DNA of 64,000 bases from Glutamicibacter halophytocola (GCF_001302565.1 NZ_CP012750.1:2914001-2978000), one strand, 5' to 3'. Counted from the first letter of the stretch, positions 1 through 11,795 are shown. A program made the numbers and translations. The notes: generated by a model not told the origin, from the letters alone.

Positions 1-258
1 CTCGTCGTTCCATAATCCGGCGTCCCGGTCAGAGATCCGCCCCTCGGCAGCGACTGCCGTTGCCTCGGCGATGACAAGGGAAAAACCGCCGTGGGCCATG
101 GATCCCAGATGCGCGAGGTGCCATGTGGTTGGCACTCCGTTGCGCTCGATGATGGAATATTGGCACATCGGTGGCAGAACCACGCGATTGCGCAGCTGGA
201 GTCCTGTTCCGTTCTTGGCGGGGATGGTGACTGGGCTGAATAACTTGCTTTGTGGCAT
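1..258 (-). CDS. Old Yellow Enzyme-type NADH:flavin oxidoreductase, N-terminal part only
   Basis: The first 86 codons of a gene that runs off the left edge. The translation begins MPQSKLFSPVTI, followed by LRNRVVLPPMCQYS, then WHLAHLGSMAHGG and VIAEATAVAAEGR. These are the first beta strands of the FMN-binding TIM barrel of the YqjM/xenobiotic-reductase branch of the Old Yellow Enzyme family. The family reduces electrophilic C=C bonds with NAD(P)H. The PMCQYS segment carries the Cys typical of the YqjM branch. It lies 59 nt downstream of mgtE on the same strand. The active-site His pair and C-terminus lie outside the window, so substrate and length cannot be judged. Confidence 0.8.
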   Translation of the reverse strand, partial: MPQSKLFSPVTIPAKNGTGLQLRNRVVLPPMCQYSIIERNGVPTTWHLAHLGSMAHGGFSLVIAEATAVAAEGRISDRDAGLWNDE

Positions 259-317
259 ACCTAGTGTGACGTTGAGGTCGCCTGATTTATTCCGCCCAGC
301 ACCATCGAGCGCAAAGG

Positions 318-1676
318 TCACCGGCCCAGGACGAGTACTGCCACGGTGAGGTACACGATCAGCCCAGCAGCGTCCACGAAGGTGGAGATGAATGGGTTTG
401 AGAAGACCGCCGGGTCGGCTTTGAAGAACTTACCGATAATCGGCATCGCTCCCCCAACGGCCGCCGCCACACTGCAAAGTGCCACGAGCGTTATCCCGAT
501 GATCAGGCCGACCTTCAGTTCAAAAACGACGCCGGCAATGAGGAAGGCAATAGCGCCCAAGCACACTCCCAGCATTGCCCCGATGCGCACTTCCCGGAAA
601 ATGACGCGGCCCAAGTCGCTCACGCGCACATCTCCCATGGCCAGGGCCCTTGTGACAGTGGTGGCCGCTTGGTTGCCTGTATTTCCGCCAATGCCAACGA
701 TCAGCGGGATGAACAAGCTGAGCACGACCATGGACTCCAAGGTCTGTTCGAAAGTGGCGAGCACTTGCACAGTAAGCGTGGCGCCGATGGCCAAGACCAG
801 CAGCCAAACCACACGGGCTCGCACCAGCTTGCGCAGCGGAGTGCCAAGGTATGGGCGATACAAAGGCTCGGATCCAGCGCTGCGTGCGGTGCGTGATTCT
901 TCGGCGTCTTCGAGCAGGTCGATGGCCTCGCCCAGCGGAAGCACGCCAATCAATCGTCCATCATTATCAAGCACCGGCATCAAGTCCAGATGGCGTTCGA
1001 CAGCCCTGCGCGCTGCCTCGATGCCAGGCTCGGAGGCCTGTGCGGCAGGTACTTCCACGCTGAAGTCAGAGATGAGCTGCTCCCGAGGCTGTCCGAGCAG
1101 ATCGGCCAGCCGCACCGCTCCGATGAACCGGCGGGTGCGATCAACCACCATGATGATGTGGCAGTGTTCCATCGTGCCCAGCTGAGGGATAATGCGATCC
1201 AGGGTCTGCCCGGCGGTGAGCTCCGGATGCGTGGAGAGGAAGTGGGCCGACATGACCCGCCCGGCGCTTGAATCCCGGTAGCCCAGCAGTACCCCGGTCG
1301 CTTGACGCTGCCGGGCGTCCAGGCCAGCAAGCAACTGCGTGGCAACGGTGGCCGGCAGCTCGTCAAGCAGCGCAACCCGGTCTGCGGGTTCCAACGCGGC
1401 GAATGCTTCAACGACCGACTCTTCCTGGAGCGTCTCGATGAGTTCTGCCTGTACTGGTGCATCGAGTTCTTGGAAGACTTCCAACGACCGCTCTTTGTCC
1501 AGCATGCGGTAAAGGATCGCAGCGTCGGTTGTCTTCAAGGCCTCAAATTGCTCGATGAGCTGCCCCAGCTTCAGTTCCCTGAGCAACGCGGCTAGGCGCT
1601 GGTATGCATCAGCTGCGAGGCAGGTGCGGATTTCCTGAGAAGTAGTTGAAAAGTCTACGTATTCGAAGGTGAACAT
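318..1676 (-). CDS. mgtE: Magnesium transporter MgtE
   Basis: A 452-residue Mg2+ channel/transporter of the usual family length. The order is an acidic superhelical N domain (about residues 20-125), a CBS pair (about 130-255) that senses cytoplasmic Mg2+, then a C-terminal membrane domain with about five segments (about 285-452). The membrane domain contains the family signature GIGGNTGNQAATT and the later DPAVFSNPF...FVDAAG segment, whose Asp matches the pore Mg2+ ligand. The protein is expected in the cytoplasmic membrane as a homodimer. The gene has a long leader (1677-2039) with regulatory-looking structure, described separately. The ATG at 1676 is the only in-frame start that keeps the N domain. 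Confidence 0.93.
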   Translation of the reverse strand: MFTFEYVDFSTTSQEIRTCLAADAYQRLAALLRELKLGQLIEQFEALKTTDAAILYRMLDKERSLEVFQELDAPVQAELIETLQEESVVEAFAALEPADRVALLDELPATVATQLLAGLDARQRQATGVLLGYRDSSAGRVMSAHFLSTHPELTAGQTLDRIIPQLGTMEHCHIIMVVDRTRRFIGAVRLADLLGQPREQLISDFSVEVPAAQASEPGIEAARRAVERHLDLMPVLDNDGRLIGVLPLGEAIDLLEDAEESRTARSAGSEPLYRPYLGTPLRKLVRARVVWLLVLAIGATLTVQVLATFEQTLESMVVLSLFIPLIVGIGGNTGNQAATTVTRALAMGDVRVSDLGRVIFREVRIGAMLGVCLGAIAFLIAGVVFELKVGLIIGITLVALCSVAAAVGGAMPIIGKFFKADPAVFSNPFISTFVDAAGLIVYLTVAVLVLGR

Positions 1677-1740
1677 AATGGTCGTCCCAACGGTTCGTTT
1701 GGCGCAATTTCAAGGCTCACAAGCAACTACTCACTGCTCC

Positions 1741-1808
1741 CCACCCGATAAATTGGGTGATAAATCAGTCAGTATTTGCGTGCGCAAATTTGCGCATGCC
1801 AAGGGTGG
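1741..1808 (-). promoter_or_regulatory. Competing hairpins and 16-bp palindrome in the mgtE leader
   Basis: Between the leader peptide and the mgtE start the RNA can form alternative pairings. GGGTGG (complement of 1741-1746) can pair with the CACCC complement of 1755-1759 or with the CCACCC complement of 1803-1808. Between these lies a perfect 16-bp palindrome at 1781-1796 (TGCGCAAATTTGCGCA). Mutually exclusive stems upstream of a Mg2+ transporter gene suggest an attenuator or an operator. The function is inference; no poly-U terminator is obvious. Confidence 0.4.
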
Positions 1809-1855
1809 TTAGGCTGCGAACTCGCCGGACGCAGAGCTGTCCTAGATCAGGAAAA

Positions 1856-1924
1856 TCAGCTGGCGCATGAAGAAAGGAACTGGTGAGCTCGCAGGTATAT
1901 AGATCGACTAGAACTGCCGTCCAT
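1856..1924 (-). CDS. Candidate 22-residue leader peptide upstream of mgtE
   Basis: A very strong ribosome binding site (AGGAGGTGAG, complement of about 1929-1938) sits 4-5 nt before an ATG at 1924. That ATG opens a 22-codon frame, MDGSSSRSIYLRAHQFLSSCAS, ending in TGA. It lies in the 360-nt leader of mgtE, 180 nt before the mgtE start. The ribosome binding site can itself be masked, because GGTGAGCT (complement of 1927-1934) is perfectly complementary to AGCTCACC inside the frame (complement of 1882-1889). Translated short frames in Mg2+-transporter leaders are known regulatory devices in enterobacteria. Here the role is inferred from position and ribosome binding site alone. Confidence 0.45.
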   Translation of the reverse strand: MDGSSSRSIYLRAHQFLSSCAS

Positions 1925-1934
1925 GAAGCTCACC
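1882..1934 (-). promoter_or_regulatory. Ribosome-binding-site-sequestering inverted repeat in the mgtE leader
   Basis: Perfect 8-bp inverted repeat: 1882-1889 (ggtgagct) with 1927-1934 (agctcacc). One arm covers the ribosome binding site of the candidate leader peptide and the other lies within its reading frame. A translating ribosome would therefore open the structure. Confidence 0.45.
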
Positions 1935-2039
1935 TCCTGAAATTCCGAAGCATGGATTCATGCTGCGTGTATTGCCAGTTCTATCAGAAATCCGAGGCTG
2001 ATAGCCAACAACAACGATGCATCTCACATTAAATGGCTT

Positions 2040-2066
2040 CGGGAGGCCGGATCAACCGGCCTCCCG
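2040..2066 (-). terminator. Terminator of the glycine operon after sdaA
   Basis: Perfect 11-bp GC-rich stem, cgggaggccgg (2040-2050) with ccggcctcccg (2056-2066), and a 5-nt loop. It starts 21 nt past the sdaA stop, with a short U-containing tract after it on the minus strand. Confidence 0.75.
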
Positions 2067-2087
2067 AAAATAAAGCTCAGCTAGCGA

Positions 2088-3497
2088 TTAGCATTCGACC
2101 ACGTTGACGGCCAAACCGCCCATGGCCGTTTCCTTGTACTTATCGCTCATGTCCTTGCCAGTTTCGCGCATTGTGATGATGACTTCATCCAAGGTGACAT
2201 GGTGCTCGCCGTCGCCCATCAGCGCCATCTTGGCAGCATTCACTGCCTTGGATGCAGCAATCGCATTGCGCTCGATGCATGGAATCTGGACCAGACCGCC
2301 AATGGGGTCACAGGTCAACCCGAGGTTGTGCTCCATGGCGATTTCCGCGGCGTTTTCCACCTGTGCCGGGGTGCCACCGAGAATTTCGGCGAGGCCGCCA
2401 GCGGCCATCGACGAGGCCGAGCCGACTTCGCCCTGGCAGCCAACTTCAGCGCCGGAGATCGAGGCCTGTTCCTTGTAGAGCACTCCCACTGCGCCGGCAG
2501 TGAGAAGGAAGCGCACTACGGCGTCGTTTCTTTCCTCTTCATTCCAGTACTTGGCACCTGGGGCATAGTGAGTGGCGTAGAACAGGACCGCTGGGATGAT
2601 GCCGGCCGCGCCATTAGTCGGCGCAGTCACCACACGGCCGCCGGAAGCATTTTCCTCATTCACTGCCAAAGCGACAAGGTTGATCCATTCCTGCCAGTAG
2701 ACAGGGTCGCGGTCCTTGTCTTCCTTGCGCAGGCGCTCATGCCATTCCGGCGCGCGGCGGCGCACCTTGAGCCCACCGGGCAGCACACCGGTACGTTCCA
2801 AGGCCGAGTCCTTGCAGTCCTCCATCACCTGATAGATGTGGACCAGTCCTGATCGGATTTCATCCTGGCTGCGGTAGGCCAATTCATTGGACATCATGAT
2901 GTCGGCTATGGACTTGCCCGTGGCCTTCACATGCTCCAAAAGCTGGGCAGCAGTCGTGAATGGGTATGGCTGCTGTTGCAGCTTTTCTTCCAGATTCTTC
3001 TCGATGCGCTCTTCATCACCTTCACGCACGATGAAGCCGCCGCCGACCGAGAAGAAGGTTTCGTTGACCAGTTCATTGCCCTGTGAATCGAGGGCCACGA
3101 ACTTCACTCCGTTGGTGTGGCGCGGCAGTACGGTCAACGGGTGTTGGACCATGTCATTGACGGAGTAGTTCAGGTCTTTGCGCTGACCTAGCTGCGCTCC
3201 CAACTGCAAGATTCCAGTGGCATCCATCTGCTCCAGGCGTTCATCAACCTGCGAAGGCAGCACCGTTTCGGGTTCAAATCCTTCAAGCCCCAGCATGATG
3301 GCAGTGAAAGTTCCGTGTCCGCGTCCGGTCGCGGCCAGTGAGCCGTAGACATCGACCCGGATATTATCCAGGGCATCCATCTTCTCTTCACGGATTACTT
3401 GGGCGATGAATGCGTGCGCCGCACGCATTGGCCCCACGGTGTGGCTGGACGAGGGTCCAATGCCAACCGAGAAAAGATCGAATACGCTTACCGCCAT
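2088..3497 (-). CDS. sdaA: L-serine dehydratase, iron-sulfur type, single chain
   Basis: A 469-residue enzyme deaminating L-serine to pyruvate and ammonia. The N-terminal beta subunit domain begins [20 protein letters not shown]. The C-terminal alpha domain contains the cluster cysteines in [21 protein letters not shown] and VQIPCIERN. The last residue is Cys (…VNVVEC), matching the tail-in-mouth fourth ligand known from the Legionella enzyme. It is the last gene of the glycine operon: GlyA supplies serine and SdaA drains it to pyruvate. A 186-nt gap with two hairpins separates it from glyA, so its dose may be set separately. Confidence 0.93.
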   Translation of the reverse strand: MAVSVFDLFSVGIGPSSSHTVGPMRAAHAFIAQVIREEKMDALDNIRVDVYGSLAATGRGHGTFTAIMLGLEGFEPETVLPSQVDERLEQMDATGILQLGAQLGQRKDLNYSVNDMVQHPLTVLPRHTNGVKFVALDSQGNELVNETFFSVGGGFIVREGDEERIEKNLEEKLQQQPYPFTTAAQLLEHVKATGKSIADIMMSNELAYRSQDEIRSGLVHIYQVMEDCKDSALERTGVLPGGLKVRRRAPEWHERLRKEDKDRDPVYWQEWINLVALAVNEENASGGRVVTAPTNGAAGIIPAVLFYATHYAPGAKYWNEEERNDAVVRFLLTAGAVGVLYKEQASISGAEVGCQGEVGSASSMAAGGLAEILGGTPAQVENAAEIAMEHNLGLTCDPIGGLVQIPCIERNAIAASKAVNAAKMALMGDGEHHVTLDEVIITMRETGKDMSDKYKETAMGGLAVNVVEC

Positions 3498-3526
3498 GGC
3501 GGGTCACATCCTTAGAACGTCGGCAA

Positions 3527-3546
3527 TCCGGAGTGCTCACTCCGGA
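3527..3546 (-). promoter_or_regulatory. Perfect hairpin in front of the sdaA ribosome binding site
   Basis: tccggagt (3527-3534) and actccgga (3539-3546) form an 8-bp stem with a 4-nt loop, 30 nt upstream of the sdaA start. There is no U-tract, so an RNA-processing or stability element, or an operator, is more likely than a terminator. Confidence 0.4.
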
Positions 3547-3629
3547 AAGATGGTGTGGTGTGCAAGAGGACATCCTTGCATCGGAACTTCCGCACAGCGT
3601 GGGGTGAACTTCTGCGGATGAAAGACTGC

Positions 3630-3665
3630 GGGCCCGAAAAGCGAATGTTTCCGCCTTCCGGGCCC
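3630..3665 (-). promoter_or_regulatory. Intercistronic hairpin after glyA
   Basis: gggcccgaa (3630-3638) pairs with ttccgggccc (3656-3665) with one bulge, 19 nt past the glyA stop. It may be a partial terminator or 3'-end stabiliser dividing gcvPTH-glyA from sdaA. Confidence 0.45.
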
Positions 3666-3683
3666 CCACCTCACAAGATGGTG

Positions 3684-5006
3684 CTACTCGGAAACCTTGG
3701 CCAGGTCCGGATACAGCGGATGGGCTTCAGCCAGCTTCAGAACCCGGTCCTTCAGCTCCGGCAACACCGAGGTATTGCCCTCAGCACCAGCGATCAACGC
3801 CTGCGCGATGATCTCTGCAACCTCGGCGAAAGCCGCCTCGGAGAAGCCGCGGGTTGCCAGCGCCGGAGTACCGATGCGCAACCCCGAGGTCACCATCGGC
3901 GGACGAGGATCAAACGGCACCGCATTGCGGTTCACCGTGATCTCCACCTGCGCCAGCAAATCCTCGGCCTGCTGGCCATCCAACTCGGAATTGCGCAGGT
4001 CAACCAGAACCAGGTGCACATCAGTGCCACCAGTCAGCACGCTGATGCCCTTGGCCGCCACATCCTCCTGGGCCAGGCGCTCAGCAAGGATCTTCGCACC
4101 AGCCAAGGTGCGCTGCTGGCGCTCCTTGAACTCCTCGGACGCAGCGATCTTGAACGCCACCGCCTTGCCAGCAATCACGTGCTCCAGCGGGCCGCCCTGC
4201 TGGCCAGGGAACACCGCAGAGTTCAGCTTCTTCGCGATCTCGGCATCATTCGACAAGATGATGCCGCCACGAGGACCAGCCAAAGTCTTGTGGGTGGTCG
4301 AGGTGACCACGTGGGCGTAAGGCACAGGAGACGGATGCAAGCCGGCAGCGACCAGGCCAGCAAAGTGCGCCATGTCCACAAACAGGTAGGCGCCGACCTT
4401 GTCAGCGATCTCGCGGAAGCGCTTGAAGTCCAGCTGGCGCGGGTACGCCGACCAGCCGGCCACGATCATCTTCGGCTGGTGCTCGATGGCAAGGCGCTCG
4501 ACCTCGTCCATGTCCACCACGTTGGTCTCTTCATTCACGCCGTAAGGCACGATGTTGAACAAGCGGCCGGAGAAGTTCAGCTTCATGCCGTGGGTCAGGT
4601 GCCCGCCGTGGGCCAGGTTCAACCCCAGCACGGTGTCGCCCGGGCGGACCAGCGCGTGGTAGACCGAGGCGTTGGCCTGGGCGCCGGAGTGCGGCTGGAC
4701 GTTGGCGAAGTTCGCGCCGAACAGTTCCTTGATGCGCTCGATGGCCAGGGTCTCGATGACGTCGACTTCTTCGCAGCCGCCGTAGTAGCGGCGGCCAGGG
4801 TAGCCTTCGGCGTACTTGTTGGTCAGCACCGAGCCCTGGGCCTGCATGACGGCCTGGGCGGTGTGGTTCTCCGAGGCGATCATTTCCAGGCCGCGCTGCT
4901 GGCGGGCCAGTTCAGCGTCGATGCGCTGCGCTACCTCTGGGTCAAGGGCAGCCAGCGACTGGGTCAGCGATGCTGGTGCTAGGGATTCAAAAGTCGGGTT
5001 GCTCAT
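3684..5006 (-). CDS. glyA: Serine hydroxymethyltransferase
   Basis: A 440-residue PLP enzyme interconverting glycine plus 5,10-methylene-THF with serine plus THF. The PLP lysine lies in [16 protein letters not shown]. The N-terminal substrate motif [15 protein letters not shown] and the [12 protein letters not shown] segment are canonical. The start ATG overlaps the gcvH stop by one base (TAATG), indicating translational coupling. In this operon it can consume the methylene-THF made by the glycine cleavage system together with a second glycine to make serine for SdaA. Codon use is like its neighbours. Identification is secure. Confidence 0.97.
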   Translation of the reverse strand: MSNPTFESLAPASLTQSLAALDPEVAQRIDAELARQQRGLEMIASENHTAQAVMQAQGSVLTNKYAEGYPGRRYYGGCEEVDVIETLAIERIKELFGANFANVQPHSGAQANASVYHALVRPGDTVLGLNLAHGGHLTHGMKLNFSGRLFNIVPYGVNEETNVVDMDEVERLAIEHQPKMIVAGWSAYPRQLDFKRFREIADKVGAYLFVDMAHFAGLVAAGLHPSPVPYAHVVTSTTHKTLAGPRGGIILSNDAEIAKKLNSAVFPGQQGGPLEHVIAGKAVAFKIAASEEFKERQQRTLAGAKILAERLAQEDVAAKGISVLTGGTDVHLVLVDLRNSELDGQQAEDLLAQVEITVNRNAVPFDPRPPMVTSGLRIGTPALATRGFSEAAFAEVAEIIAQALIAGAEGNTSVLPELKDRVLKLAEAHPLYPDLAKVSE

Positions 5007-5386
5007 TACTGGACGTCTCCACCGTTGGTGCTTGCGTAGTCTGCTGCCGACAGCAGCGGACCCTCTTCGGTCACTTCTACGGTGAACAGCCAGCCGGCAC
5101 CGTAGGGATCTTCGTTCAGGATTGCGGGGTTGTCAACAGCCTCGTCGTTGATGGCAACTACCGTGCCGGTCACTGGCGAGTACAGGTCGGATACCGACTT
5201 GGTGGATTCCACCTCGCCGCAGGTTTCACCGGCGCTGACGGAATCGCCAACCTCTGGCAGGTCCACGTAGACCACGTCGCCCAGGGCGTCTGCAGCGATC
5301 TGGGTGATGCCGACCTTGGCTGGGGACGATGCATCGATCCACTCGTGCTCGGCCGAGTAGCGCAATGACGAAAGAACTTTACTCAC
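5006..5386 (-). CDS. gcvH: Glycine cleavage system H protein
   Basis: A 126-residue lipoyl carrier that shuttles the aminomethyl group from P to T protein and electrons to lipoamide dehydrogenase. The lipoylated lysine is in [18 protein letters not shown]. The fold begins with RYSAEHEWI. The start is GTG at 5386, chosen because it follows GAGAGGAAATACC at good spacing. It lies 60 nt after gcvT and is coupled to glyA by the TAATG overlap. No L protein or lipoate attachment gene is in the window. Confidence 0.96.
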   Translation of the reverse strand: MSKVLSSLRYSAEHEWIDASSPAKVGITQIAADALGDVVYVDLPEVGDSVSAGETCGEVESTKSVSDLYSPVTGTVVAINDEAVDNPAILNEDPYGAGWLFTVEVTEEGPLLSAADYASTNGGDVQ

Positions 5387-5446
5387 GGTATTTCCTCTCC
5401 CAAGGGAATAAGCGGGCGTATGGCTTGGCCCTACTGATGTTTAACG

Positions 5447-6574
5447 TTACTTGGCTCGCGTGTAGAACGGCAGTTCGACGACGACAAATGGCAAAGTCTT
5501 ACCGCGCAGATCTACTTCCAGCTCGGTGCCGACTTCGCTGAATTCCGCATCCACATACCCCAGGGCCACCGGGTAGCCGAGGGTCGGAGAAGGCTGTCCG
5601 GAGGTGATTTCACCAACAGTGGCCCCATCCTTCACGATGGCGTAGCCGCCGCGTCCCGCGCGCTTTCCCAGGCCCTTCAGGCCAACCAGCTTGCGTGCCG
5701 GGGTCTGCTCGCGCAGGGACTCCAGTGCCTTGCGGCCTACGAAGTCCTCTTCCTTCTTGAAGGAGACCACTGGGCCAAATCCCGCATCAAATGGGGTGCG
5801 ATCCAGGCTCAGCTCGTTGCCGTACAGCGGCATGCCCGCTTCCAGGCGAAGCGAGTCGCGAGCGGCCAGGCCGCACGGAACCAATTCGTGGTCCGCGCCA
5901 ACCGCGATGATCTTGGCCCACAGTTCGACGGCTTGTTCATTGTCGATGATCAATTCGAAGCCGTCTTCGCCGGTGTATCCTGTGCGCGCCAGCAGCACGT
6001 CGATACCGCCGAGCACCAGCTTGGCCGCAGCGTAATATTTCAGTTCTGTGACGCTCTGGGCGGTTTCGGCATCCGCTGCCAGTTTCGCGACAATCGCCTG
6101 CGCGTTGGGTCCCTGGACTGCGATCAGGCTCTGGCGGGCCGAGGCGTTATCCACCTGCACGTCGAATCCTGCAGCGCGCTCTTGAAGGGCCGCGGCCACA
6201 ACCTCGGCGTTGCCGGCATTGGGCACCACGAGGAATTCTTCTTCTGCCAGGCGGTACACGATCAGGTCATCGATGATCTTGCCTTCGGCATCGAGGATCA
6301 GCGAGTACTTCGCCTTGCCCACCTTCATGATGGTGAAGTTGCCAGCCAGCGCGGTGTTGAGCGCGGTGCCGGCCTGCGGACCGGAAAGGTATACCTCGCC
6401 CATGTGGGACAGGTCGAACAGGCCAGCGGTGGAGCGCACGGCCTTGTGCTCGGCCAGTTCCGAACCGTACTTCAGCGGCATATCCCAGCCGCCGAAGTCG
6501 GTGAAGTTGGCGCCGAGCTCTGCGTGCTGGGCATGCAGGGCGGTGTGCTTGAGTTCTTGGGTAGTCTCAGTCAT
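5447..6574 (-). CDS. gcvT: Glycine cleavage system T protein (aminomethyltransferase)
   Basis: A 375-residue protein that transfers the methylene group from H protein to THF and releases ammonia. The N-terminal GcvT domain shows FTDFGGWDMPLKYGSELAEH and LFDLSHMGEVYLSGP. The RTGYTGEDGFEL segment with its conserved Asp and the C-terminal barrel (GEITSGQPSPTLG) are present. It starts 12 nt after the gcvP stop with AGGAAGACGTTGAG upstream. It is part of the riboswitch-controlled operon. Confidence 0.96.
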   Translation of the reverse strand: MTETTQELKHTALHAQHAELGANFTDFGGWDMPLKYGSELAEHKAVRSTAGLFDLSHMGEVYLSGPQAGTALNTALAGNFTIMKVGKAKYSLILDAEGKIIDDLIVYRLAEEEFLVVPNAGNAEVVAAALQERAAGFDVQVDNASARQSLIAVQGPNAQAIVAKLAADAETAQSVTELKYYAAAKLVLGGIDVLLARTGYTGEDGFELIIDNEQAVELWAKIIAVGADHELVPCGLAARDSLRLEAGMPLYGNELSLDRTPFDAGFGPVVSFKKEEDFVGRKALESLREQTPARKLVGLKGLGKRAGRGGYAIVKDGATVGEITSGQPSPTLGYPVALGYVDAEFSEVGTELEVDLRGKTLPFVVVELPFYTRAK

Positions 6575-6586
6575 CTCAACGTCTTC

Positions 6587-9433
<2,847 letters not shown>

Positions 9434-9504
9434 GGTGCTGGAGTCTCCACGGGGATCTGTCTTGGCGCATGCCAAAGGAAGGACGCTTTGCCTCCCCATC
9501 CCTG

Positions 9505-9691
9505 TTGCACTACCTGAGAGTTTTACGCGTCCGGCCAACTAAGCCGGGCGCTTGCACCTTCGGTGAACCGGTACTGGCCGGCTACTTTCCAGAGTTGCCT
9601 CGTGATGGCGGTACGGGGGCCTGAGAGTTTCCTGGGGAGGAATTGCTCCTACGGCGCCCGTCCATGGTGTGAACGGGACTCTCCCGCCATC
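9505..9691 (-). promoter_or_regulatory. Tandem glycine riboswitch
   Basis: Two glycine aptamers in a row in the leader of gcvP. Aptamer 1 has a perfect 8-bp P1 stem, 9684-9691 with 9604-9611. Inside are GGGAGAGTCCCG, the GCCGTAGGAGCAA element and the AACTCTCAGG signature (complement of 9620-9629). Aptamer 2 follows at once with CTCTGG, CACCGAAGGTGCAA and a second AACTCTCAGG (complement of 9513-9522). This is the class expected to switch on gcv operons when glycine is in excess. The expression platform would lie between 9505 and the gcvP start at 9433. Confidence 0.95.
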
Positions 9692-9736
9692 CGTCTATGG
9701 CGCACGCTGCTGGTCACAGACCCGCAGCACACCACC

Positions 9737-9764
9737 ATGTTACCTGCCGCGCGCGGAACATCAA
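9737..9764 (-). promoter_or_regulatory. Probable promoter of the glycine operon
   Basis: On the minus strand TTGATG (complement of 9759-9764) and TAACAT (complement of 9737-9742) are separated by 16 nt. This would start transcription about 40 nt before the first aptamer. Confidence 0.5.
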
Positions 9765-9797
9765 AGACGCCTCGGCAGAAAAACCGTCACAAAACTT

Positions 9798-10586
9798 CTA
9801 GCTCGCCGGGAGGGCCAGCCGAACGTACTCTGGATACTTGGCTGACAAGGAGTCCCCGGAGGACGTTCCGGTCAGGCGGCGCTTGATCCACGGCACCAAA
9901 TGCTCGGTGGCCCAGCCCAATTCTTCCTTGAGCTTCTCGCCGCGCGAGTTCATCGCCAGCTCGGGCAGCACCGGTGCCTGGATCTGTTCGGCCCAGTTGC
10001 CCTCGGCCACCTGTTCTTCGCCCAGGAGGTTGAGCACCTTGGAAGCCATCAGCGCATGGCCAAGCTCATTCATATGCAGGCGGTCGGCCGCCCAGTACCG
10101 CAGGTCCGAGAATTCCCGCCAGCGCCAGTAGTCGGCGATGATCGCGCCGTGCTTGTCGGCGATCTCGCGGACCTTCTCGTTATAGATGGCCGTGCGCGGG
10201 CGAGTCCTGGAAAACAGCGGGGACTCGACGGTATCAAAGCCGGTGAAGAGCATCACGGTGCAACCGGCCTCGGAAAAGCGGCGGACCATTCCCTCATAGC
10301 CGCGCATCAGCGCGTCCAAATCCGCGGTGGGCCGCAAAATGTCATTGCCGCCGGCGTAGATGCTCACCAGGTCCGGGGCCATGGACAGCCCCTGGTCCAG
10401 CTGCTGGTTGATCACCTGGCCAATTTTCTTGCCGCGCACCGCAAGGTTGGCATATTCCCAATCCCCCTGGGCGCTGAGCACTTCGGCAACTCGATCGGCC
10501 CATCCGCGCACCTGGTTTGGACGTTGTGCATCAACATCGCCGACGCCTTCGGTGAATGAATCACCCAATGCCAGAAACTTCTTCAC
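9798..10586 (-). CDS. SGNH/GDSL-family hydrolase
   Basis: A 262-residue esterase/lipase-like protein. Block I is ALGDSFTEGVGD (nucleophile Ser about residue 10). Block II Gly lies in NLAVRGKKIG, block III is YAGGNDILRP, and block V is AADRLHMNELGH with the Asp-His pair. There is no signal peptide, so it is probably cytoplasmic. The start is GTG at 10586. It is 48 nt downstream of the beta-lactamase-fold gene on the same strand and likely co-transcribed. Substrate unknown; acetyl-ester or acyl-ester cleavage is the family expectation. Confidence 0.88.
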   Translation of the reverse strand: MKKFLALGDSFTEGVGDVDAQRPNQVRGWADRVAEVLSAQGDWEYANLAVRGKKIGQVINQQLDQGLSMAPDLVSIYAGGNDILRPTADLDALMRGYEGMVRRFSEAGCTVMLFTGFDTVESPLFSRTRPRTAIYNEKVREIADKHGAIIADYWRWREFSDLRYWAADRLHMNELGHALMASKVLNLLGEEQVAEGNWAEQIQAPVLPELAMNSRGEKLKEELGWATEHLVPWIKRRLTGTSSGDSLSAKYPEYVRLALPAS

Positions 10587-10634
10587 TTCAATCCCACTTC
10601 GTCTTGCTGATGATTTTGCGTTGCGCCGTTGCGG

Positions 10635-11795
10635 CTAGCTGGATTTCGCCTTGGCGCCCTTGGCCAAGATGAGCTGGCGGCACAGCTGGCTCAATTGCAC
10701 CCCGGTGGAGGTTTCCCTGGCGCCCTCGGTGCGCGAGGGGATAAACCCGAAGCCCAACTGGTAGGCCGGGTCCGCGAAGGCCAGGGAGGAGTTCGCCCCA
10801 TCGTGCCCGTAGGCAAAAATCGAGCCGTAGTTGTTGCGCGCGGTGGCTTTCATGAATCCCAGTGCGAAGGCTTGCAGCAATCCATTGGTGCGGTCATGGC
10901 CGTAGACCAGCTCGGTGGACACTTGCGACCAGGTGTCTTCGCTGAGCAATCCGCGCGAAGCGCCGAGGGAAGGAACCGCACCGAAGGACGCCGCGTAGAT
11001 GGCGGCCAGGCCCTGGGCGCTGGCTACGCCGCCCATGGAAGCCGGGCCAAGTTCGCGAACCTGCGCCGCATTGGCCAGCTCGTGCCAGTTGTACACCGGG
11101 CCGCTGTCCAGCGCGAACCCGGAGGAGGAGTTCACGGCGAGGCCCACCGGTGAGAAGGGGTCGAAAAATTCGGCGGGAGCTTCGGCGGCCGGCAAGACGT
11201 CGCGGTAGCGGGATTCCAGCGCGGGATCCTGCCCGATATAGGCATCGACTCCCAGCGGCTTGCGGATGCGCTCTTCAAAGATCTCCTTGAGTTCCTTGCC
11301 GGTGACCCTGCGAATCAGTTCTTCCATGAGCACCCCCATGGTGATGGCATGGTAGCCCACGATGTTCTGGCCCAGCGGCCAGATGCTTGGCATGGAGGCC
11401 AGGATCTTGGCGTATTCTGCCGAGTTCAGCAGCACCTGGCTGGGCACTCCCCCGGGAACGCCGAGGACGCCGGCCTGATGGCTGAGCACTTCGCCGACGC
11501 TCAGGGCATTTTTTCCGCCAGCGCCGAATTCCGGCCAGTAGCTGGCCATCGGCGCTGCGGGGTCGATCAGGCCATCCTGGACCAGCAGGGCAACGACCAG
11601 CGCGCCCAGACCCTTGGTGCAGGAGAAAACACAAGTCAGCGCATCCCCGGAAAGGTGCTCTCCCACGCTGTGGCTGAGCACCAGCTCGCCTCGGTGATAT
11701 ACGGCCAGCTGCGCCGAATAGTCCTCTTCTTCGGCAGCTCGCGCTTCAAGAGCCTGAGCCAACGGTGCGAAATCTTCGCTGATCACCGAGTCCAT
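10635..11795 (-). CDS. Serine hydrolase of the beta-lactamase/EstB esterase family
   Basis: A 386-residue class C beta-lactamase-fold protein. It has the SxxK motif in VFSCTKGLGAL (about residues 80-90) and the tyrosine motif in VGYHAITMGVLMEEL. The C-terminal GHDGANSSLAFADP resembles the third motif of EstB-type esterases (HGG/HDG instead of KTG). There is no signal peptide, which argues against an antibiotic-resistance role and for an intracellular carboxylesterase. AAGGATG precedes the ATG. It forms a probable two-gene unit with the SGNH hydrolase. Confidence 0.87.
   Translation of the reverse strand: MDSVISEDFAPLAQALEARAAEEEDYSAQLAVYHRGELVLSHSVGEHLSGDALTCVFSCTKGLGALVVALLVQDGLIDPAAPMASYWPEFGAGGKNALSVGEVLSHQAGVLGVPGGVPSQVLLNSAEYAKILASMPSIWPLGQNIVGYHAITMGVLMEELIRRVTGKELKEIFEERIRKPLGVDAYIGQDPALESRYRDVLPAAEAPAEFFDPFSPVGLAVNSSSGFALDSGPVYNWHELANAAQVRELGPASMGGVASAQGLAAIYAASFGAVPSLGASRGLLSEDTWSQVSTELVYGHDRTNGLLQAFALGFMKATARNNYGSIFAYGHDGANSSLAFADPAYQLGFGFIPSRTEGARETSTGVQLSQLCRQLILAKGAKAKSS

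Noticed and set aside
1677..2039. M-box (ykoK) magnesium riboswitch in front of mgtE
   Set aside because: An AGGTGAG…ATGGA stretch is similar to the first conserved strand, but the other conserved M-box blocks could not be found by eye. Kept only as an unassigned leader.
3555..4982. A 475-codon plus-strand frame opposite glyA
   Set aside because: Antisense to glyA, with no recognisable domain and composition typical of a shadow frame.
10635..11795. Antibiotic-resistance beta-lactamase
   Set aside because: SxxK is present but there is no signal peptide, and the third motif is HDG rather than KTG. EstB-type esterase is the better reading.
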